Source of the DNA: Symploca sp. SIO2E6
Lineage (GTDB): Bacteria > Cyanobacteriota > Cyanobacteriia > Cyanobacteriales > Coleofasciculaceae
DNA: 32,047 bases
NCBI GenBank assembly: GCA_010672425.1
Contig: JAAHGR010000001.1
Coordinates: 1 to 32,047 of the forward strand
Reading direction: 5' to 3'
Of this stretch, positions 1 through 9,916 are shown one piece after another. The translations under genes were made by a program, and so were the position numbers. Numbering within the stretch: position 1 is the stretch's first letter; each line of letters starts with the position of its first letter. The notes beneath the pieces are model-generated. The model was not told the DNA's origin. It saw nothing but the letters and a program-made list of their open reading frames with translations, and searched no databases.

Positions 1-498
1 ATGATGATATCGTAGGTCGTCAAGACATTGATCAACTGTGACAATTAATTAATGAATACTAAAGTATAAACTCACTCGTTTTTCTCCCCATCTCCCCATC
101 CCCCCATCTCCCCATCCCCCCATCCCTCCATCTCCTCATCTCTCCTTAACCGAGCAGTATCGGAGTAGCTCCTGGGTGAACCGGTGGTTGTCGGTTCGAG
201 TCAGAGGTAAAAAAAAAGAAAATAAACGTTATCATAATGATAACAAAATTCAAGTCACAGCATTTATTTGCTATGACGTCTAACCAATGACTGACAATGC
301 TTTGGTGTTTTTTTACCCCAACAAGCAGTTGCTCATTCAGCCCAGCAGTCTTACGCACAAATCCAAAATGGTTTTCTTTTAAGCAAGATGGTAGATCTAT
401 ATATCTGAATCCGCTGCGATCGTCAACCGGCTCAACTAGACAAATGCTAATTTCGTTCATTCTATTGGCCTAAATTCAGTAAGGAGTATTGATTAAAC

Positions 499-1236
499 GT
501 GGAAAACCACACAGAAAAAATCCTGGTGGTAGACGACGAAGCCGCCCTCCGGCGTATTCTGGAAACTCGCCTGTCAATGATTGGTTATGATGTAGTCACT
601 GCTGCTGATGGTGAAGAGGCACTTCTATTTTTCTCTAAGGAAGTACCTGATTTGATAGTCTTAGACATAATGATGCCCAAGTATGATGGCTATTACGTTT
701 GTAAAGAAATACGAAAAAAATCTGATGTGCCCATCATTATGCTAACTGCCTTGGGAGATGTCGCGGATCGAATCGCTGGTTTGGAACTCGGAGCAGATGA
801 CTATCTTGTCAAACCCTTTTCACCGAAAGAGCTAGAAGCTCGCATTGCTTCTATTTTACGTCGGTTCAAATCTACCATCACTTCGGCTTTTATTAGTTCC
901 GGAGAGATTCAAATTGGTGCGCTGCACATTAATACTAACAAACGGCGAGTTGATCGAGGCAATGAGCAAATCCGGCTAACCGGCATAGAATTTGATTTGC
1001 TGCAACTGTTAGTCAATAACTCAGGCAAACCAGTTTCCCGTGCCGATATTTTGAAAGCAGTCTGGGGAATAACTCCCATCTGCCATAGTGATTTGCGAAT
1101 TGTTGATGTTCATATCTCTCGTTTGCGAGCCAAAATCGAAGAGAATCCCAAGCAGCCAGAATTTATTATCACTGCTCGTGGCACGGGCTACTTATTCCAG
1201 CGTATGGCGGAGCTTGCAGAAGCAGCAAGAGCTTGA
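499..1236 (+). CDS. OmpR-family response regulator, RpaB/Ycf27-like (possible RpaB paralog)
   Basis: REC domain (ILVVDDEAALRRILETRLSMIGYDVVTAADGEEAL; LDIMMP; DYLVKPFSPKELEARI) plus winged-helix C-terminus (VDVHISRLRAKIEENP..ARGTGYLFQR); strong resemblance to RpaB; GTG start. Confidence 0.93.
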   Translation: MENHTEKILVVDDEAALRRILETRLSMIGYDVVTAADGEEALLFFSKEVPDLIVLDIMMPKYDGYYVCKEIRKKSDVPIIMLTALGDVADRIAGLELGADDYLVKPFSPKELEARIASILRRFKSTITSAFISSGEIQIGALHINTNKRRVDRGNEQIRLTGIEFDLLQLLVNNSGKPVSRADILKAVWGITPICHSDLRIVDVHISRLRAKIEENPKQPEFIITARGTGYLFQRMAELAEAARA

Positions 1237-1259
1237 CATTTTTCTTAATTTATGCTAAT

Positions 1260-1310
1260 GAGCCGCCTTCTGCTAATGGCTAGTCACTGGTTATTAGCAG
1301 AAGGCGGCTC
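1260..1310. repeat. Perfect 18-bp inverted repeat (GAGCCGCCTTCTGCTAAT / ATTAGCAGAAGGCGGCTC), 15-nt loop, between regulator and kinase
   Basis: Direct reading of the two arms at 1260-1277 and 1293-1310. Confidence 0.85.
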
Positions 1311-1320
1311 CTGGTATTGA

Positions 1321-1743
1321 TGGGGAGGTGGGGAGGTGGGGAGGTGGGGAGGTGGGGAGGTGGGGAGATGGGGGAGACAAGGAAGACAAGGAAGACAAGG
1401 AAGACAAGGAAGACAAGGAAGACAAGGAGATATTTACACTCACCAATTCTCAATTCTCAATTCTCAATTCTCAATTCTCAATTCCCAATTCCCAATTCCC
1501 AATTCCCAATTCCCAATTCCCAATTCCCAATTCCCAATTCCCAATTCCCAATTCCCAATTCCCAATTCCCAATTCCCAATTCCCAATTCCCAATTCCCAA
1601 TTCCCAAACAACAAACAACAAACAACCAACAACAAACAACAAACAACAAACAACCAACAACAAACAACAAACAACCAACAACAAACAACAAACAACCAAC
1701 AACAAACAACAAACAACAAACAACAAACAACAAATGACAAATG
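1321..1743. repeat. Composite low-complexity element: (TGGGGAGG)n, (GACAAGGAA)n, linker, (CAATTCT/CAATTCC)n, (CAACAAA/CAACCAA)n
   Basis: Tandem units visible directly; open in all three + frames and in - frames. Confidence 0.95.
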
Positions 1744-3713
1744 ACAAAATTACCATTGAGCAACTCCAGCGGGAGATACAGCAACGTCAGCAGGTGGAAA
1801 AGGAACTTCGCAAGAGTCAGGCACTCTATCAAGGTATTGTTGAAGATCAAAGGGGATTAATCTGTCGTTTTTTACCTAATGGCAAAATTACTTTTGTTAA
1901 CCAAGCCTACTGCCATTATTTCGGCAAGCAGCCAGAGGAGTTGATTGGCTGCCAGTTTTCACACCTCATGCCGGTGGAAAACTCACCCCTTTTAGCAGAT
2001 ATAATGGCTGGTCTGAGTCCGGAAAAACCGGTATTTACGGCGGAATATCAGGTTATTTTACCTACTGGTGAGGTGCGTTGGCATCAGTGGACGATTCGTG
2101 GTTTCTATGAAAGCGAATTGGCAGGCAGTAGTGTGCTGGAGACCAATTGCTTGTTTAAGTTACAGGCAGTAGGTTGGGATATCACTGAACCCAAGCAAGC
2201 GGATCAGGTACTTCGGGTAAGTGAGGAGAGATATCGGTTGTTGGCAGAAAACTCCACTGATTTGATTTCTCGCCACGACTTAGCAGGGGTTTATCTTTAT
2301 GCTTCACCGGCTTGTCGTACTTTACTCGGTTATGAACCGGAAGAATTAGTGGGATTATCTAGTCAAGACTTGATTCATCCCCAAGATTGGGCAAGTGCTC
2401 AGCAATGCCAACTTGATATTCTTCAAGCACAAGGCAGTTGTACTAGTTCCTATCGTATTCGGAAGAAAGACGGCAGTTATATTTGGTTTGAAACCACGAG
2501 TAAAACCGTGATTGCTCCAGATACTGGTATAGCTAGAGAAATTGTCTCAGTTTCCCGGGATATCACGGAACGGCAACTTTCACAAGAGCGTCTGCGTCTG
2601 TTGGAGTCAGGGATTACCAATGCCAATGATGTTATTCTGATCACCGATGCTGATACGGTTAATCGTTCTGGATTAAGAATTGTCTATGTTAACCAAGCTT
2701 TTACCCAGATGACTGGTTATTTGCCAGAAGAAGTAATTGGTAGGACACCGCGTATCCTCCAAGGTCCGAAAACAGACCGCAGCCAGTTAAATAAAATTCG
2801 GGGTGCTATCCTTAAGCGGGAACCAGTTCAGGCTGAGTTACTCAACTACCATAAAAATGGTTCTGAGTATTGGAGCGAAATTAATATTGTCCCTATTGCT
2901 AATGAGCGAGGGCAATTTACCCATTTTGTAGCTATACAGCGGGATATTACTAAGCGAAAGCAAGCCGAAGCGGAAATGCTCAAAGCATTAGCCAAGGAAC
3001 GAGAACTCAATGAACTGAAGTCCCGGTTTATTGCCATCACTTCCCATGAGTTCCGCACCCCTTTGGCGACTATCCTCTCTTCTGCGGATCTATTAGAAAA
3101 GTTTCCCTGTACAGATGAGGAAAAGCAAGAGTTGTTTCATCAAATTCAAACCTCTGTTAAGCACATGACTAGGCTTCTCGAAGATGTAATGTTCGTTACC
3201 CGTTCAGAAGCAGGAAAATTAGAATTTCGACCGATCAAGCTTGAGCTTGACCAATTCTGTCATGCTTTGGTCAAGGAAGTAGCCATTGGCGTGGGTAAAC
3301 ACCACCGGCTTTACTTCCACAGTCATGGTCAATACAGCGGCTTCATGGATGAAAAGCTACTCCGCAGCATTTTGAATAATTTGCTTGCTAATGCCATTAA
3401 ATATTCTCCCCAAGACAGCACAATAGAGCTCAAGCTTACTTGTCAGGATGACAAAGCCATCTTTCAGGTGCAAGATCGAGGTATTGGCATTCCTCCGGCA
3501 GATCAAGCGCATCTATTTGAAAGTTTTCATCGAGCTAGCAACGTTGGCACCATTTCCGGCACTGGACTAGGATTGACCATTGTTAAGAAATGTGTGGAGT
3601 TGCACGGGGGAGACATCGCTGTGGAAAGCGAAGTGGACAGGGGCACTACTTTCACTGTCACACTACCAATGAACTATGAACCATCAAAAAAAGAAAACTA
3701 TTCTGGTAATTGA
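1734..3713 (+). CDS. Multi-PAS sensor histidine kinase (open frame extends upstream through repeats to 1317)
   Basis: At least three PAS/PAC segments, His[20 protein letters not shown], HATPase [12 protein letters not shown] / [19 protein letters not shown] / [18 protein letters not shown]. Most conservative start is ATG 1734 ([12 protein letters not shown]), at the 3' end of the repeats. Confidence 0.9.
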   Translation: MTNDKITIEQLQREIQQRQQVEKELRKSQALYQGIVEDQRGLICRFLPNGKITFVNQAYCHYFGKQPEELIGCQFSHLMPVENSPLLADIMAGLSPEKPVFTAEYQVILPTGEVRWHQWTIRGFYESELAGSSVLETNCLFKLQAVGWDITEPKQADQVLRVSEERYRLLAENSTDLISRHDLAGVYLYASPACRTLLGYEPEELVGLSSQDLIHPQDWASAQQCQLDILQAQGSCTSSYRIRKKDGSYIWFETTSKTVIAPDTGIAREIVSVSRDITERQLSQERLRLLESGITNANDVILITDADTVNRSGLRIVYVNQAFTQMTGYLPEEVIGRTPRILQGPKTDRSQLNKIRGAILKREPVQAELLNYHKNGSEYWSEINIVPIANERGQFTHFVAIQRDITKRKQAEAEMLKALAKERELNELKSRFIAITSHEFRTPLATILSSADLLEKFPCTDEEKQELFHQIQTSVKHMTRLLEDVMFVTRSEAGKLEFRPIKLELDQFCHALVKEVAIGVGKHHRLYFHSHGQYSGFMDEKLLRSILNNLLANAIKYSPQDSTIELKLTCQDDKAIFQVQDRGIGIPPADQAHLFESFHRASNVGTISGTGLGLTIVKKCVELHGGDIAVESEVDRGTTFTVTLPMNYEPSKKENYSGN

Positions 3714-4692
3714 AGACCAGCAAGCAATTCGCTCTAATCTTCTGAAGATCTTAAGTCATGTAGGATTCCAGACAATCGGTGCAGAAAATGGTTTAGAGGG
3801 TGTGGAATTGGCCAACAACCATTTACCAGATCTCATTGTTTGTGACATTATGATGCCAGATATGGATGGTTATGATGTGCTCCAAGAGCTGCTGCAAGAC
3901 CCAGGAACTGCTAAGATTCCCTTCATTTTCCTCACAGCCAAAGCGGATAAGTCAGATATTAGGGAAGGAATGAATCTTGGGGCAGATGACTATCTCACCA
4001 AACCATTTACTAGCGATGAACTCATCGACACTGTCTTGGCTCGACTGGCAAAACTCGAAGCGATCACTCAACCCTACCTAGAGGACATCAAACAAGCTAA
4101 AGATGCGGTAGAGCAAATAGTAGATAACATCCAGGAAACGGCAGTTCAGGTGAGCAAGTTATCCTATCGGGACTCACTGACTAATCTGCCTAACAGGAAA
4201 GCACTACTTGACTGGTTGCCAGGAGTCCTTTCGGAGGCACAACAACAACAAGAGCAGGTGGCTCTTCTGTATGTGAATTTAGACGATTTTCGCAGTATTA
4301 ATGGTAATTTGGGACAAGCAACTGGAGATTTATTGCTCCAAGCTGTAGCAGAAAGGTTGCAAGATGCAGTGGCAGAACAAAATGCCGTTACTCGCATCGG
4401 TGGGGATGAATTTTGCCTGATCCTGGTGGGGATGCTTGAGAAAAAAGAGGTTGCCAAATCGGCTCGCAATCTCCTTAACTCCCTCACTCAACCCTACTCT
4501 CTCAATGGTCAGCAAGTATCTGTTCAAACTAGTATTGGTATTGCCCTCTATCCCAAGAATGGTAACAATCCAGATCAACTACTGACAGCAGCAGATCAAG
4601 CAAGACGCTTTTGTCGGAGCCAAGGAGGTGGCAACTATCAGTTTTACAACTCAATGACGGCTAGGCTTAATGATGCCTCGTTGATTCGCTAA
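3676..4692 (+). CDS. Response regulator with GGDEF diguanylate cyclase domain
   Basis: REC domain ([43 protein letters not shown]) and RIGGDEFCLIL signature; overlaps the kinase 3' end by 38 bp, suggesting translational coupling. Confidence 0.92.
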   Translation: MNHQKKKTILVIEDQQAIRSNLLKILSHVGFQTIGAENGLEGVELANNHLPDLIVCDIMMPDMDGYDVLQELLQDPGTAKIPFIFLTAKADKSDIREGMNLGADDYLTKPFTSDELIDTVLARLAKLEAITQPYLEDIKQAKDAVEQIVDNIQETAVQVSKLSYRDSLTNLPNRKALLDWLPGVLSEAQQQQEQVALLYVNLDDFRSINGNLGQATGDLLLQAVAERLQDAVAEQNAVTRIGGDEFCLILVGMLEKKEVAKSARNLLNSLTQPYSLNGQQVSVQTSIGIALYPKNGNNPDQLLTAADQARRFCRSQGGGNYQFYNSMTARLNDASLIR

Positions 4693-4833
4693 ACGGGAGC
4701 TCTCTTATTTCTTTTAGGTAACATCGGGTGTCATCTACCCCACACTAGAGCGTCAGTCCAGTAAAATCAACTTAAACCAATGCCAAATCTCTGTTGTTGG
4801 GTTTCGCAAAAGCTACACCCAACTGACAAGTCA

Positions 4834-5055
4834 CTATAAAAGTGCTACAAACTCTTCAACGCTCAACTTAATATCCCGAATTATTGCTCTTAATGTCCCC
4901 TTAGCTAACTCTGAGTGATTGGGAACAACAACTTGGGCAAATGGTTCATCCCTTCGCATAATAATGTGACTGCTTTCTTGCCGCCTTTGATAGAAACCAA
5001 TTTTTTCCAGAGCCTTGATACACTCTTTACCCGAAATACTAGGCAACTTACTCAC
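4834..5055 (-). CDS. hicA: HicA-like (YcfA) mRNA interferase toxin
   Basis: 73 aa; KLPSISGKECIKALEKIGFYQRRQESSHIIMRR..VVVPNHSELAKGTLRAIIRDIKLSVEEF, typical HicA with GSHHI-type catalytic region. Confidence 0.88.
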   Translation of the reverse strand: MSKLPSISGKECIKALEKIGFYQRRQESSHIIMRRDEPFAQVVVPNHSELAKGTLRAIIRDIKLSVEEFVALL

Positions 5056-5270
5056 ACAACCACCAAGAATGTTTCAAAATCTTCTTCTGGAATAGATAAG
5101 CCATCCTCATCTAAAGCAGCCACGTAACCTACTATAGCTTCCTTGATATTGGAGAGAGCCTCTTCTTTCGTTCTTCCCTGACTATTGCATCCCTTGAGAC
5201 TTGGGCATTCCACGATCCAATAATCATCTTCATCTTTGTATAAAATGACCTGTCTTGTATACTGGCTCAT
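5052..5270 (-). CDS. hicB: HicB-like (UPF0150) antitoxin
   Basis: 72 aa; DDYWIVECPSLKGCNSQGRTKEEALSNIKEAIVGYV; overlaps the following toxin start by 4 bp. Confidence 0.87.
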   Translation of the reverse strand: MSQYTRQVILYKDEDDYWIVECPSLKGCNSQGRTKEEALSNIKEAIVGYVAALDEDGLSIPEEDFETFLVVV

Positions 5271-5445
5271 AAGCGCAATAGATAATTATTTCTACATTTT
5301 ACCCTTAAACGAGCAACAAGTGATCGCTTATACTGTAGCGTGGGATGAAGCGACAGCAGAGAGTGATAGTGAGCTGTGCGATCGCAAATTTTGTTTCCTG
5401 TATTAACCTCACAGTTCCTATAATTGTCTCTCCTTACCTAGCAGT

Positions 5446-5467
5446 AGGGGCGTATTGCATACGCCCT
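5446..5467. repeat. Short palindrome AGGGGCGTATTGCATACGCCCT
   Basis: Arms GGCGTAT / ATACGCC; followed by a CAATTCT heptamer patch at about 5480-5500. Confidence 0.7.
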
Positions 5468-5490
5468 ATTGCATACTTGATTCTCAATTC

Positions 5491-8400
5491 TCAATTCTCC
5501 ATATATGCAATCACCTCGAAAATCTGCTCAAGTATAGTTGCATATTCCCCATTGGTAATAGTAGGAGTAGTAGATCCGGATTCAATAATCGCATTACCAA
5601 TAGCACTTTGTGCCTGTCCATTAAGCACCTTAATCAATTCTTCAGGGGTTGTGTTGTTTTCCTGAGCAATGCTACTGAGTTTAGCAGCGGGAGCATCTTC
5701 TTGAGTAATAGCTTTGAGCACCTCCAACTGATGTTTTGGCAATGCCAAGATGAATTCAGTCCAGACAGATGCTAAATCATCTTCCAATTCAGGATCTTCA
5801 AACTGCTGCTCCTCCATACCAACCCATTGTGTTGATATTTCTTCGGTGGGTATCTCATCTTCATTTACAAATTCATCCTGCAACGCTGCAAAAGCAGCCC
5901 ATTCAGGGGGTAAATCTTCGTCGGGTAGTAATCCTTGTGTAACTGTTTCAGTAACTGGAGTCGCTGGCGCTGGTGCAGGATGGTTCCTGAAAGTTTCTTC
6001 TAGTTGTTTTCTTTGTTCCTCAAGTTGGTTGACTTCTTGCTCGAGTATTTCTTTGTGGTTGTATTGGGCTGTAAATTGAGCTTGTAAGTCTGATAAATCT
6101 TTGGCTAGTTGCTGTTTTTGTCCTTCAAGAGTGGTTAATTCCTCCTCCAACTGCTGCTTTTGTTGTTGAGGTTGAGTTAATTGAACCTTTAACTGGGATA
6201 AATCTGTGGTTAATTGCTGTTTTTGTCCCTCAAGAGTGGTTAACTCTTCCTCCAACTGCTGTTTTTGTTGTTGAGGTTGAGTTAATTGAACCTTTAACTG
6301 GGATAAATCTGTGGTTAATTGCTGTTTTTGTCCCTCAAGAGTGGTTAACTCTTCCTCCAATTGCTGCTTTTGTTGTTGGGGTTGAGTTAATTGAACCTGT
6401 AACTCGGATAACTCTGTAGCTAGTTGCTGTTTTTGTCCCTCAAGAGTGGTTAACTCTTCCTCCAACTGCTGTTTTTGTTGTTGAGGTTGAGTAAGTTGAG
6501 TCTGTAACTCGGATAACTCAGTAGCTAGTTGCTGTTTTTGTCCCTCAAGAGTGGTTAACTCTTCCTCCAATTGCTGCTTTTGTTGTTGGGGTTGAGTTAA
6601 TTGAACCTTTAACTCGGATAAATCTGTGGTTAATTGCTGTTTTTGTCCCTCAAGAGTGGTTAACTCTTCCTCCAATTGCTGCTTTTGTTGTTGAGGTTGA
6701 GTGAGTTGAGCCTGTAAGTCCGATAAATCTGTAGCTAATTGCTGTTTTTGTCCCTCAAGAGTGGTTAACTCTTCCTCCAACTCCTGCTTTTGTTGTTGGG
6801 GTTGAGTGAGTTGAGTCTGTAATTCCAATAACTCAGTAGCTAGTTGCTGTTTTTGTCCTTCCAGAGTGGTTAACTCTTCCTCCAACTCCTGCTTTTGTTG
6901 TTGAGGTTGAGTTAATTGAGCCTGTAATTCCGATAAATCTGTGGTTAATTGCTGTTTTTGTCCCTCAAGAGTGGTTAATTCTTCCTCCAACTGTTGCTTT
7001 TGTTGTTGGGGTTGAGTAAGTTGAGCCTGTAATTCCGATAAATCTGTGGCTAGTTGTTGTTTTTGTCCCTCAAGAGTGGTTAACTCTTCCTCCAACTGTT
7101 GCTTTTGTTGTTGAGGTTGAGTGAGTTGAGCCTGTAAGTCCGATAAATCTGTGGTTAATTGCTGTTTTTGTCCCTCAAGAGTGGTTAACTCTTCCTCCAA
7201 CTGCTGTTTTTGTTGTTGGGGTTGAGTTAATTGAGCCTGTAAGTCCGATAAATCTGTGGTTAATTGCTGTTTTTGTCCCTCAAGAGTGGTTAACTCTTCC
7301 TCCAACTGTTGCTTTTGTTGTTGGGGTTGAGTAAGTTGAGCCTGTAATTCCGATAAATCTGTGGCTAGTTGTTGTTTTTGTCCCTCAAGAGTGGTTAACT
7401 CTTCCTCCAACTGCTGTTTTTGTTGTTGAGGTTGAGTGAGTTGAGCCTGTAATTCCGATAAATCTGTGGCTAGTTGTTGTTTTTGTCCCTCAAGAGTGGT
7501 TAATTCTTCCTCCAACTGCTGCTTTTGTTGTTGGGGTTGAGTGAGTTGAGTCTGTAAGTCCGATAAATCTGTGGTTAATTGCTGTTTTTGTCCCTCAAGA
7601 GTGGTTAACTCTTCCTCCAACTGCTGTTTTTGTTGTTGAGGTTGAGTTAATTGAGCCTGTAAGTCCGATAAATCTGTGGTTAATTGCTGTTTTTGTCCCT
7701 CAAGAGTGGTTAACTCTTCCTCCAACTGCTGCTTTTGTTGTTGGGGTTGAGTTAATTGAGCCTGTAATTCCGATAAATTTGTGGTTAATTGCTGTTTTTG
7801 TCCCTCAAGAGTGGTTAACTCCTCCTCTAACTGTTGCTTACTAACCTGTTTTTCGGAAACTTTACTTTCCAGCTGTTCAAACTCTTGAATCTGAGTTTGT
7901 AAGTTATCTAAATCGGTTTCTAGCTGGGAGTTGCGACTTTCCAGAATGACTATATTTTGCTGGAGTAGTTCTTGTTGATGATGTTTGGCGGCAACTTGGC
8001 TTTGTAGCTGACTGAGTTCGATGTGTTGATCTACAAGAGTCTGAACCTGAGCTTGTAGACTATCTGATTCCTCTGTTATCTGGTACTCAGTCTCTTTAAG
8101 ATTGGTAATTTCTTGCTCTAGCTCCTGTTTATACTGAAGCTGCTCAGTAACTTGAGTTTGTAGCTGCTCCAATTGGGTTTGTAGATTCTTCTTTTGTCTT
8201 TCTATATCCTGTAGTTGACTCGTGAGCTCTAATGCAGTTTGATTACCCTCTCTTTCTCTTTCTTGGAGGGATTTCAGTTGTACTTTTAGATTGGAAGATT
8301 CAATTTCACTCTGCTGCTTTTGCCCATTGAGAGTCGCTAGCTCCTGATGCAGTTCTTGTTTTTGTTGGTTGAGTTCAGAGACTTGGCTTTGTAGCTGGGT

Positions 8401-8712
8401 TTTTTTTGCGGTTAAAGTATTAACACTGCCTTGAGTTTTTTCCTTGGCAGTTGTTGCCGTATCCAGGGATTCAGATAGCTTGTTTTTTTGTTCGTCTAGC
8501 TTTTGAATTTCGCTGAGCAAAGAATTTTTGTTGCGTTCTTCTCGATTAGTACGCTGTTTGTCTAGCAGGGCTGTTCCTGCACCAATAACGGAGCCGGTAA
8601 TTGCACCATTCAGAAGCGCCTTGTCTTGCTTTAATACGGAACCAAATATAAGACTGACAAGGAAGGCAACTACACCTAAAACAATGGGATTGACTACCTT
8701 AGATGATGACAT
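5491..8712 (-). CDS. Membrane-anchored long coiled-coil repeat protein with TerB-C-like C-terminal domain
   Basis: N-terminal hydrophobic segment (VVNPIVLGVVAFLVSLIFGSVL), long coiled coil including 17 consecutive 35-aa repeats, and C-terminal WTEFILALPKHQLEVLKAITQ..LSSIAQENNTTPEELIKVLNGQAQSAIGNAIIE..EYATILEQI resembling TerB-C. Confidence 0.85.
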   Translation of the reverse strand: MSSSKVVNPIVLGVVAFLVSLIFGSVLKQDKALLNGAITGSVIGAGTALLDKQRTNREERNKNSLLSEIQKLDEQKNKLSESLDTATTAKEKTQGSVNTLTAKKTQLQSQVSELNQQKQELHQELATLNGQKQQSEIESSNLKVQLKSLQEREREGNQTALELTSQLQDIERQKKNLQTQLEQLQTQVTEQLQYKQELEQEITNLKETEYQITEESDSLQAQVQTLVDQHIELSQLQSQVAAKHHQQELLQQNIVILESRNSQLETDLDNLQTQIQEFEQLESKVSEKQVSKQQLEEELTTLEGQKQQLTTNLSELQAQLTQPQQQKQQLEEELTTLEGQKQQLTTDLSDLQAQLTQPQQQKQQLEEELTTLEGQKQQLTTDLSDLQTQLTQPQQQKQQLEEELTTLEGQKQQLATDLSELQAQLTQPQQQKQQLEEELTTLEGQKQQLATDLSELQAQLTQPQQQKQQLEEELTTLEGQKQQLTTDLSDLQAQLTQPQQQKQQLEEELTTLEGQKQQLTTDLSDLQAQLTQPQQQKQQLEEELTTLEGQKQQLATDLSELQAQLTQPQQQKQQLEEELTTLEGQKQQLTTDLSELQAQLTQPQQQKQELEEELTTLEGQKQQLATELLELQTQLTQPQQQKQELEEELTTLEGQKQQLATDLSDLQAQLTQPQQQKQQLEEELTTLEGQKQQLTTDLSELKVQLTQPQQQKQQLEEELTTLEGQKQQLATELSELQTQLTQPQQQKQQLEEELTTLEGQKQQLATELSELQVQLTQPQQQKQQLEEELTTLEGQKQQLTTDLSQLKVQLTQPQQQKQQLEEELTTLEGQKQQLTTDLSQLKVQLTQPQQQKQQLEEELTTLEGQKQQLAKDLSDLQAQFTAQYNHKEILEQEVNQLEEQRKQLEETFRNHPAPAPATPVTETVTQGLLPDEDLPPEWAAFAALQDEFVNEDEIPTEEISTQWVGMEEQQFEDPELEDDLASVWTEFILALPKHQLEVLKAITQEDAPAAKLSSIAQENNTTPEELIKVLNGQAQSAIGNAIIESGSTTPTITNGEYATILEQIFEVIAYMEN
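6056..7842 (-). repeat. 17 x 105-bp in-frame tandem repeat (35-aa unit KQQLEEELTTLEGQKQQLTTDLSDLQAQLTQPQQQ)
   Basis: Copies counted in the ORF translation; DNA copies nearly identical, edges approximate. Confidence 0.93.
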
Positions 8713-9023
8713 AATAGTTTTTTTGTGAACAAAGTAAATTTTTGCTGGAGATAGGGTTCAACTTGCCAAGGATTTGATTGACAAAAATTGACAAAATAGG
8801 TATCCTTCTCTCTTTCCCAAGTTATCACCCAGCCTAACAGCTTATACTGGTTATGTCTGCAATATCTTTCCCTGATGAGTGACAAACGGCTAAATCTGCT
8901 CACATCAGTTGATTAACGGACTTGCAGTACATCCAGAATGTCTATTGTGAGAGTTTCTCTATACTTTATTCTTCTCTACTCAGTGAAATTCCGGTTATTT
9001 TGCTAAAATTTTGATTAAATTTT

Positions 9024-9051
9024 TTTTAATTTTTAATTTTTAACTTTTAAT
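9024..9051. repeat. 4 x heptamer TTTTAAT
   Basis: TTTTAAT TTTTAAT TTTTAAC TTTTAAT read directly. Confidence 0.8.
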
Positions 9052-9085
9052 TCGCCGTCGGGCGCTCATTACTTCCTACTACCAC

Positions 9086-9865
9086 CTAAGGAAGCTGTAA
9101 TTGAGCTTGAGCATTAAAAAATTGGCGCATCAGTCCTTGAGTAACCAAGAGGGTGGTTACGAGGTTAGTGAAAGCTAGCATAAACATGATTAACATTTGA
9201 TAGGATGCGGCATTGAGTGGGTCAATGCCGCTCAGGAGTTGCCCGGTGATGATGCCTGGTAAGGTAACAATACCTACTACCATCATCGAGTTGATGGTAG
9301 GAATTAGTCCCGCACGAATGGCATCTTTGCGGTATCCGGCTACAGCCTGTTGCGGTGTTGCTCCTAAGCTCAAATGGGTTTCAATTTCTAGGCTACTGCT
9401 ACTAATCGTACTAACGAGGCGTTCCCCCGCGATCGCGGCTCCATTCATGGCATTTCCTAGTACAATACCCCCTAAGGGAATCAGATACTGGGGTTCGTAC
9501 CAAGTATCTGGTTGCACAATCAGCAGATTGGTATAAATCAAGGTCAGGGCAGTACTGAAGAAAATCGAACCGAATACGATCGGTATTACTCTGGGAATCT
9601 TTTTGCCAATACGATTGCGAGCAGTAATAGTCGCAATAGTCAACATTACCAGCAAAATCCCCAAAACTGGGAGCGGGTTATCCAAGGCAAAAACTACAGC
9701 TAGCCCATAGCCTACCACCATGAGCTGCAAGACGGTTCGTCCCGTCGCGATTGCGAGGGAGAGTTCCAAACCTAATTGTTGCCAACTTGACAAACCAATC
9801 GCGAGCGCCATCATACCCAATCCCCAGGGTAAGTCGGTTGGCTGTAGTTCGATTAAAGAATCCAC
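9086..9865 (-). CDS. FetB / UPF0014 family ABC transporter permease
   Basis: GRTVLQLMVVGYGL..LGNAMNGAAIAGERL..LSLGATPQQAVAGYRKDAIRAGLIPTINSMMVVGIVTLPGIITGQLLSGIDP, the hallmark of the family. Confidence 0.88.
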   Translation of the reverse strand: MDSLIELQPTDLPWGLGMMALAIGLSSWQQLGLELSLAIATGRTVLQLMVVGYGLAVVFALDNPLPVLGILLVMLTIATITARNRIGKKIPRVIPIVFGSIFFSTALTLIYTNLLIVQPDTWYEPQYLIPLGGIVLGNAMNGAAIAGERLVSTISSSSLEIETHLSLGATPQQAVAGYRKDAIRAGLIPTINSMMVVGIVTLPGIITGQLLSGIDPLNAASYQMLIMFMLAFTNLVTTLLVTQGLMRQFFNAQAQLQLP

Positions 9866-9916
9866 AATTTTATTCTTAAGCTTATCCTATTAAATAAGAA
9901 TTTTTGGTGTGAGCAA

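Noticed and set aside
160-210. tRNA-like GGTTCGAGTC motif
   Set aside because: Resembles a T-loop, but flanking bases do not form a proper T-stem, acceptor or anticodon arm; likely chance or a remnant.
146-460. 104-aa minus-strand ORF divergent from the regulator
   Set aside because: No recognisable domain, no clear ribosome site, C-terminal part runs through low-complexity sequence; left uncalled though it could be a small orphan gene.
1464-1850. Minus-strand ORFs of 89-128 aa ([12 protein letters not shown].../[12 protein letters not shown]...)
   Set aside because: Produced by stop-free heptamer repeats; no domain or start-site support.
4796-4831. GTTGGGT...ACCCAAC inverted repeat downstream of the HicBA pair
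   Set aside because: Short stem without T-tract on the gene strand; resembles common cyanobacterial TTGGGTTTCG repeats, not convincing as a terminator.
5345-6079. Plus-strand ORFs antisense to the coiled-coil protein (106, 106 and 109 aa)
   Set aside because: Opposite a well-supported gene with clear protein features; no homology signal.
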